Assembly: GCA_031254155.1 (NCBI GenBank)
Contig: JAIRVA010000270.1
Location: 1 to 12,587 of the forward strand
Length of the DNA: 12,587 bases
Source of the DNA: Propionibacteriaceae bacterium
Lineage (GTDB): Bacteria; Actinomycetota; Actinomycetes; Propionibacteriales; Propionibacteriaceae
Direction: 5' to 3'
Each line of letters starts with the position of its first letter. Position 1 is the stretch's first letter. Both the position numbers and the translations under genes were made by a program. Below are positions 9,001 to 12,587 of this stretch, piece by piece. Below the pieces are notes generated by a model. That model was not told where the DNA came from and searched no databases. It was given only the letters and a program-made list of their open reading frames with translations.

Positions 9001-11189
9001 CCGCGACGGAGGTCTTGGAGGGCGCGGTACTCGACCACTTTCGCCAAGGCTCGTTTGGCTGGGTGGAGGTCGAACGAGTGCGGGTTCTGGGCGTAGTGGA
9101 CTGGGTCGAGGCCGAGGTACTTGGGCAGTGTTTGGGCGTACTCCAGCGGGTCGAGCCCGTCGCTGCCGGCGCTGACGGAGGCGGCATAGATGGCGGCTCG
9201 AAGCTGTCCGACGAGCACAAAGTCGTTGACATGCCCTGCCTGGAGACTGGCGTCCTGGCGGTTGTCCACGAACGTCAGCAGCTTTTTGACGTCTTTGGGC
9301 AGGCCCTGGAACTGCTCCAAAGATTTCATGATGCTCAGGCTCAACACTGTCATGGCGCTGGACCGTCCCTCTTGGTCGAGGGCAACTACCTTGGACGCTT
9401 CGAGCGCGCGGGCTTGGTGGTACGTGGTGCCGCAGCGGAGGCAGAACAGCAGACCTTTCGGTATCCAGGCGGCTTCGACCCGGCGAGGGTTCGCCGGAAA
9501 ATCGTCGGGCTCTAGAAGCTCGCCCATCTGGTTGAGCACGACGGCTTGCGGTACCCGGTCCTTCCGGGAAGGGATTACGCGCAACGCGCCACTCGCCGAG
9601 GTCTCCGTCCACACGTCGGGTAGCCGATCGATGGGGTCATTCGGCCACGGGTCAGCGGAGTCGACGAAAAGGTACCCGTCTTGTTCATCGCTGATCTGCA
9701 TCCTCGTACGGGCGACGAAAGCACGGCGTTGCTGGTCGTGGCGTACCATCAGGTACTCCTGGCCACAGTCGCGGCAAAAGGCCAATGGATACAAGCGTCT
9801 TTCAGCGGCGGCATTACCAGGCGGGCCGGGGAGGACCATCTGGAAGGCGTGCTCAATGGCACGACTGACTTCTGGCTCCAGCGTCACGTAAACTGAAGCG
9901 CCCTTGGAAATGAATTGGTGCAGCCGGAATGCGAACAGTGGTCGCTGCGAAACGGGACTGTTGGACCTCGCCCCAGCCAACAAGGTCTGCTGAATCGCAA
10001 TCCGGCACGCCTCGGGGGGACGGCCAGTCTGCTTGGCGAGGTCTTCGCTGGCCTTCTTGACTGTCGTCGGCGCACCGCGTACCAAGATGCCCGAACCGGG
10101 CTCATCGGCCAAGCCGAACTTGTTCTCGATCCACGCGGCCAGCGGATCACCGGCCAGAGTTGCGTATCCGGAAGACAGCCTTGGATCGTTGGCTTCGGCC
10201 GTTCCCCGAGCATCGACGTACAGACCAAGGTCAGAGTCGTTGCTCGTCTTAGTGGCCCGGATGAGAGTCTCCGAGATGACATTCTCCGGGCGAACTAATG
10301 TGCCAAACACCTGAGAGGCGACATGGGCGACCTCGACACGTTGCTCCGCCGCCGTCTCCGCAGTCGACATTGTCGCCGACGTGCCGACGTACAGAAGGTC
10401 ACTCTTGGCATGAGCAGCCTCCCTGACGCGGCGAACTAACATCGCCACATCGGCACCCTGACGGCCTCTGTATGTGTGCAACTCGTCAAGTACCAAGAAC
10501 CGTAGATGACTCGTCGCGCCGAACAGTTTGGCCCGCTCGTTGGGCCGGGTCAGCAGCAGTTCCAGCATGACGTAGTTAGTGAGCAGAATGTCCGGCGGGC
10601 GGTCCAGGATACGTTCGCGTTCATCGTCTTGCTCTTGCCCTGTGTAACGCTTGTAGGTAACACCCCCACCTTCGTCATTGCTCTTGCCGAGGAACTTTTC
10701 AAGCTCTTGAACCTGACTGTTTGCCAGAGCATTCATCGGGTAAACGATGATCGCCTTGATGCCCACGAGATGCCGGTAACGGAGGACATAGTCAACGATG
10801 GGAATGATGTACGCCAGTGACTTTCCCGAGCCGGTGCCGGTCGTCAGCACGTAGGACTCCGACCCTGAGGCCGTCGTGATGGCGTCAACCTGGTGCTGAT
10901 AGAGAGCGAGCGGCCTGTCACCCAACCGGAACAAGGCGGCTGTTTCCGGCAGAAGCGCCCCTTTCGCCGCTAAGTCGTCAACCGTGCCACCACCGGCGAA
11001 AGTGGGGTTGAGCGACAGCCATGGATCGGGCCATTGGGCACCCTGATCAGACTGGTCCCGTACCGACTCAGCCAGTCGCTGGTCTCTGATCTCCACGAAA
11101 CCCTCGGTGAACTGGCGGTAGTCCTCAATCAGATCGCGGTGAATCTTGAAGGCATCAAGGGGCTCCACAGGCGACACGCTGCCTGTCAT
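6030..11189 (-). CDS. Giant DExH-box helicase with C-terminal DUF1998 (DrmA/DrmB-fusion-like or DruE-like)
   Basis: This 1719-residue superfamily 2 helicase is the first gene of the operon, preceded by AAGGAGG with a 9-base spacer. The first RecA lobe shows TGTGSGKS at 117-124, YPMNALANSQ near 150-159, the box DELH at 235-238 and TSATMS at 270-275. The second lobe shows SPTMELGVDIA at about 984-994 and motif VI QRSGRAGR at 1012-1019. Between them lie about 675 residues holding two CxxC pairs (C472/C475 and C583/C586). A further zinc-ribbon-like set is C1309/C1312/C1325/C1328. The DUF1998-type cluster is C1569, C1573, C1576, followed by a YGNQ..H....DR pattern. A Pro-rich linker (about 1604-1630) leads to a 90-residue tail. 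In DISARM the helicase (DrmA) and DUF1998 protein (DrmB) are separate; here both are in one chain. DruE of Druantia is also a large DUF1998 helicase. The helicase call is secure; the system name is not. Confidence 0.96.
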   Translation of the reverse strand: MTGSVSPVEPLDAFKIHRDLIEDYRQFTEGFVEIRDQRLAESVRDQSDQGAQWPDPWLSLNPTFAGGGTVDDLAAKGALLPETAALFRLGDRPLALYQHQVDAITTASGSESYVLTTGTGSGKSLAYIIPIVDYVLRYRHLVGIKAIIVYPMNALANSQVQELEKFLGKSNDEGGGVTYKRYTGQEQDDERERILDRPPDILLTNYVMLELLLTRPNERAKLFGATSHLRFLVLDELHTYRGRQGADVAMLVRRVREAAHAKSDLLYVGTSATMSTAETAAEQRVEVAHVASQVFGTLVRPENVISETLIRATKTSNDSDLGLYVDARGTAEANDPRLSSGYATLAGDPLAAWIENKFGLADEPGSGILVRGAPTTVKKASEDLAKQTGRPPEACRIAIQQTLLAGARSNSPVSQRPLFAFRLHQFISKGASVYVTLEPEVSRAIEHAFQMVLPGPPGNAAAERRLYPLAFCRDCGQEYLMVRHDQQRRAFVARTRMQISDEQDGYLFVDSADPWPNDPIDRLPDVWTETSASGALRVIPSRKDRVPQAVVLNQMGELLEPDDFPANPRRVEAAWIPKGLLFCLRCGTTYHQARALEASKVVALDQEGRSSAMTVLSLSIMKSLEQFQGLPKDVKKLLTFVDNRQDASLQAGHVNDFVLVGQLRAAIYAASVSAGSDGLDPLEYAQTLPKYLGLDPVHYAQNPHSFDLHPAKRALAKVVEYRALQDLRRGWRITLPNLEQTGLAKIAYPTASALCDHEQSWGEAHPLLRAADPEKRKEIVTVLLDEFRRVLAIDTDLFGQDHVDQLQRLSREHLNGVWTVEEGEPAPDVGYATLGAPQAGSSRSVLSISRLSLLGRWLSRQFDPKPDGHEIEAIQESLVRVLTHNGILRQDTARGETGHRLKLHQIRVFPGEGRYGAPDPLRRTNDRESGTRVVEYFQNLYLHAGSELATIQAREHTAQVRADDRERREQQFRTGELKLLYCSPTMELGVDIASLNTVAMRNVPPTPANYAQRSGRAGRSGQPALVVTYCANGNAHDSYYFERSDQMVAGRVLPPRIDLANEDLVRSHLHSIWLAASGVGLGKSMMNVLAIPTEGDDYPIQPEVSVKFTDPALPARAAETAHAVLDPMANDLEGAPWWSATWVDAVIGDAPTAFDKACERWRMLDQATRGEMDIASKMMQDTSLNKRDRQNAEARMMEARRQRDLLLNDADDSHSGGDFYPYRYFASEGFLPGYSFPRLPLAAYIPGRQNKEATWLQRPRFLALREFGPGAFIYHEGARYKVVRINLPRPGGKTANQDSNVTLRQVRVCEACGYHHDREIGVDLCESCGAMLGDPITNLLPMQMVITRRRDRIGADEEERQRAGFAIETSYRFTSRGNRPASLLAEVADADGPITTIQYGDAAELRSINRGQRRRAAGTEGFWLDTVRGEWLTDRRAAEMDTGQDDDDARQAEDVSRKQRVIPFVEDRRNIVIMRWSEPVTADVAVTLMYAIERGIETVYQLEDSELTTELLPDADGQGRFMIVEAAEGGAGVLRRVQSEADAMRKVARLALEIVHVDPATGRDKPDACVRGCYRCLLTYGNQSSHEQIDRRRAIPTLLRLLGSTTSPEPTGQDQPSTPPPAQAVPLPATANPIERAMAYLVAHGLNQPASLGSLVEGVAVDLVYPQARAVVVFVDYDREPIVDLDPLTFNGWQVMTWRSNDPFEELVAAHPSVFGCVA

Positions 11190-11198
11190 ACGTCAGCG

Positions 11199-11205
11199 CC
11201 TCCTT
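11199..11205 (-). promoter_or_regulatory. Ribosome binding site of the defence operon's first gene
   Basis: On the minus strand the bases read AAGGAGG, a near-perfect match to the anti-Shine-Dalgarno sequence, nine bases before the ATG at 11189. It fixes the start of the large helicase. It is the only strong ribosome site in the operon, since the two downstream genes start by overlap. Confidence 0.85.
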
Positions 11206-11362
11206 CCTTGGCCAGGCAAACGACGAACTTACGACTCGGTCTGACACCGGCTGGAAAGTAGGCACCAGACCACTAGATCATTATCTCGCAGCCGACTGAC
11301 ATTCCGGACGTTTGCCGCATCACAGAAGGCGCGGCGCGCAAATCTCCTTCGGGAACCTTCTC

Positions 11363-11377
11363 ACACCTGTCAGGTGT
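11363..11377. repeat. Perfect palindrome ACACCTG-T-CAGGTGT, candidate operator
   Basis: Two 7-base arms, ACACCTG and CAGGTGT, are separated by one base and lie 30 bases upstream of the ArdC-like start codon. The one-base centre suits a dimeric DNA-binding repressor better than an RNA hairpin. A third copy of the core, CACCTG, is at 11402-11407, immediately before the start codon. No regulator gene is visible in the window. An operator role is inference from position and symmetry. Confidence 0.6.
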
Positions 11378-11394
11378 CTGGTCATTCCCAAAGG

Positions 11395-11401
11395 AAAGGA
11401 G
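11395..11401 (+). promoter_or_regulatory. Ribosome binding site fixing the ArdC-like start
   Basis: AAAGGAG lies six bases before the ATG at 11408. The same reading frame is open upstream to an ATG at 11312. That earlier start has no ribosome site, would translate through the palindrome, and would add a 32-residue extension unlike the family. The ATG at 11408 is therefore preferred. Confidence 0.85.
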
Positions 11402-11407
11402 CACCTG

Positions 11408-12472
11408 ATGGTATCGAGCCCGGATTGGCGTGGTGAGCGTGAGGCGAAGTTGGTGGCTTTGCATGAGCGGTTGGCGACGGCGGTGGGGGGTCTGGTGTCG
11501 GGTGAGGACTGGGTGCGGGCGGTGACGTTCGCGGCCCGGTTCCGGTCCCGGTCGTTTTCGAACACGTTGTTGATTTACGCACAGCATGTGGAGCGGTTCG
11601 AGACGGGATCGGTCAGCGAGCCGTGGCCGTCGTACGTGGCGGGGTTCCGGCAGTGGGAGTCGTTGGGCCGGTCGGTGGCGAAGGGGCAGAAGGGGTATGT
11701 GATTCAGGCTCCGGTGACGGCCCGGTTTGCCTCGAACACGCCGGATGAGGCGTTGTCATGGCGCAAGTTGGGGTTCCGGGAGGTGGCGGGGCCGGGGGAG
11801 GTGGTACGGAGCCGGGTGGTGAATGTGAAACCGGCGTACGTGTGGGATGTGTGCCAGACGACGGGTGACCCGGTGCCGCTACGGCCTGGCCCGGCCCTGT
11901 TGGAGGGCCAGGCCCCGGCCGGGTTGTGGGACGGGTTGGCCCGGCTGGTGGAGTCGGAGGGGTTCACCGTGGGCCGGGTCGCGTCGGCGGGTGAGATCGG
12001 GGGTGCGAACGGGGTCACGGATTACACCGACCGGACGGTGAGGGTGCGTGTGGACATGGATGACGCGGCGCAGGTGAAAACACTGGCGCACGAGTTGGCG
12101 CACGTGCGGATGCATGATCCGGCGGATGCGGAGTCGTGGGGGCACCGGGGGATCGGGGAGGTGGAGGCCGAGTCGGTGGCGATGATGATCGGCGCGGCCC
12201 ACGGTATGCCGACCGATTCGTACACGGTGCCGTACGTGTCGGGGTGGGCGACGACGGTCAAGGGGCGGACACCGGTGGAGGTGGTGCAGGCGACCGGTGA
12301 GCGGGTCCGGGCGACGGCGTTGTCGGTGTTGAACGCGTTGGACACCATCCAGGTGGGTGGCGGGGACCCGCCGGGGTTGGACCGGACGGCCCTGGCGAAC
12401 ACCCGCCAGCCGAAAACCCCAGCCCGGACGGTGCAGGTACCCCCGTTGGCGGGCCAGGTGTCGGCCGTATGA
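11408..12472 (+). CDS. ArdC-like antirestriction protein with HELAH metallopeptidase domain
   Basis: This 354-residue protein combines an N-terminal ArdC-type single-stranded-DNA-binding domain (about 5-110) with a C-terminal zinc-metallopeptidase-like domain. The N-terminal domain has the family pattern of a helical start, an FSNTLLIYAQ segment at 50-59 and the W..LGR.V.KGQKG stretch near 83-96. The second domain carries HELAH at 228-232, with E229 as the expected catalytic base, and an EVEAESVA segment at 251-258 that supplies the likely third zinc ligand. ArdC proteins are carried by conjugative plasmids, where they protect incoming DNA from host restriction. The stop overlaps the next gene's start (ATGA), so it is co-transcribed with a probable primase-polymerase. 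Codons end overwhelmingly in G (GTG, GCG, CGG, TTG), unlike the C-ending codons of the defence genes. Antirestriction activity is inferred from family and context. Confidence 0.9.
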   Translation: MVSSPDWRGEREAKLVALHERLATAVGGLVSGEDWVRAVTFAARFRSRSFSNTLLIYAQHVERFETGSVSEPWPSYVAGFRQWESLGRSVAKGQKGYVIQAPVTARFASNTPDEALSWRKLGFREVAGPGEVVRSRVVNVKPAYVWDVCQTTGDPVPLRPGPALLEGQAPAGLWDGLARLVESEGFTVGRVASAGEIGGANGVTDYTDRTVRVRVDMDDAAQVKTLAHELAHVRMHDPADAESWGHRGIGEVEAESVAMMIGAAHGMPTDSYTVPYVSGWATTVKGRTPVEVVQATGERVRATALSVLNALDTIQVGGGDPPGLDRTALANTRQPKTPARTVQVPPLAGQVSAV

Positions 12473-12587
12473 CGACACTAGTCGAAGCGCGGGTCGAGGT
12501 GGTGGTGGCGGCGCAGCGGCTACCAGTACGAAAAGCGGGTCCGTTCCTGGCGGCGAACGGGGTGCCGGTGTTCCCGTGTGTGGCGGC
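12469..12587 (+). CDS. Probable bifunctional DNA primase/polymerase (prim-pol), N-terminal fragment
   Basis: The ATG at 12469 overlaps the ArdC-like stop (ATGA), and the frame is open to the window end, giving 39 codons and two extra bases. Residues 25-39 read PFLAANGVPVFPCVA, which matches the typical opening of prim-pol proteins, where a segment of the form GxPVFPC precedes a GGKxP loop. Such proteins start replication of plasmids, integrative elements and phages. The catalytic acidic residues lie beyond the window, so the call rests on this short signature and on the ArdC neighbour. Codon choice (GTG, GCG, CGG) matches the ArdC-like gene, consistent with one module. Confidence 0.68.
   Translation, partial: MTTLVEARVEVVVAAQRLPVRKAGPFLAANGVPVFPCVA

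Larger units (their letters stand above)
11190..11407. promoter_or_regulatory. Divergent intergenic region between the defence operon and the ArdC-like gene
   Basis: This 218-base gap separates two divergently transcribed units and must hold the promoter of the defence operon and probably that of the ArdC-like operon. It contains a strong ribosome site at each end, a perfect palindrome (11363-11377), and an imperfect inverted repeat with arms GGTCTG (11238-11243) and CAGACC (11266-11271). A GATAAT-like hexamer on the minus strand near 11281-11286 could be a -10 element for the operon, but I see no convincing -35 partner, so I do not call a promoter position. It is locally more A/T-rich than the genes. 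Confidence 0.6.

Noticed and set aside
1..11189. BREX (Pgl) or type I restriction system
   Set aside because: The methyltransferase alone would fit BREX, but there is no PglZ, BrxC/PglY or Lon-like gene, and no HsdR or HsdS. The SNF2 and DUF1998 helicases point to the DISARM/Druantia group.
11238..11271. GGTCTG/CAGACC inverted repeat as terminator or att site
   Set aside because: The arms are only six bases, the loop is 22 bases, there is no T tract, and it sits between divergent starts where a terminator is not expected; no duplicate copy is seen for an att site.
11312..11407. Longer ArdC-like protein starting at 11312
   Set aside because: No ribosome site precedes it, the extension is not family-like, and it would cover the palindrome; AAAGGAG before the ATG at 11408 is decisive.
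11879..12478. 199-codon minus-strand open frame under the ArdC-like gene
   Set aside because: The Arg/His/Pro-rich translation is typical of a shadow frame, while the plus strand has an HELAH motif, a strong ribosome site and an ATGA junction.

Overview
The window comes from a high-GC, Gram-positive-type genome, most likely an actinomycete. The evidence is the strong G/C bias at third codon positions, GTG start use, AAGGAGG-type ribosome binding sites, and ArdC-like and primase-polymerase genes of the kind carried by actinomycete plasmids and integrative elements. I cannot name a genus. The window has no rRNA, tRNA, CRISPR array, insertion sequence or clear terminator.

About nine tenths of the window (1-11189) is one minus-strand operon that looks like a DISARM-related phage-defence system. 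In order of transcription it encodes a 1719-residue DExH helicase ending in a DUF1998-type Cys cluster (11189 to 6030), a 954-residue SNF2-family helicase of the DrmD type (6030 to 3166), and a large Eco57I/PglX/DrmMI-like adenine DNA methyltransferase (3169 to beyond base 1). The helicase and SNF2 genes meet in a TAATG stop/start; the SNF2 and methyltransferase genes overlap by GTGA. All three appear to be translationally coupled. No separate DrmB, DrmC (phospholipase D), PglZ or HsdR gene is visible, so this is DISARM-like rather than canonical DISARM.

The most striking observation is at the left edge. The methyltransferase reading frame, open for 1056 codons, runs into a perfect tetranucleotide tract of at least seven CTGT units (bases 1-28; ACAG on the coding strand). 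Gain or loss of one 4-base unit would shift the frame inside the presumed target-recognition part of the protein. This suggests a phase-variable methyltransferase and therefore an ON/OFF-switching defence operon.

Bases 11190-11407 are a divergent intergenic region with a perfect 7-bp-arm palindrome. To its right, on the plus strand, lie an ArdC-like antirestriction gene (11408-12472) with an HELAH metallopeptidase motif and, overlapping it by ATGA, the first 39 codons of a probable primase-polymerase gene. These two look like the replication/establishment module of a plasmid or integrative element. Their codons end mostly in G, whereas the defence genes favour C, so the two halves probably have different histories. 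The picture is a mobile element with an antirestriction module facing a defence island that may itself switch on and off.
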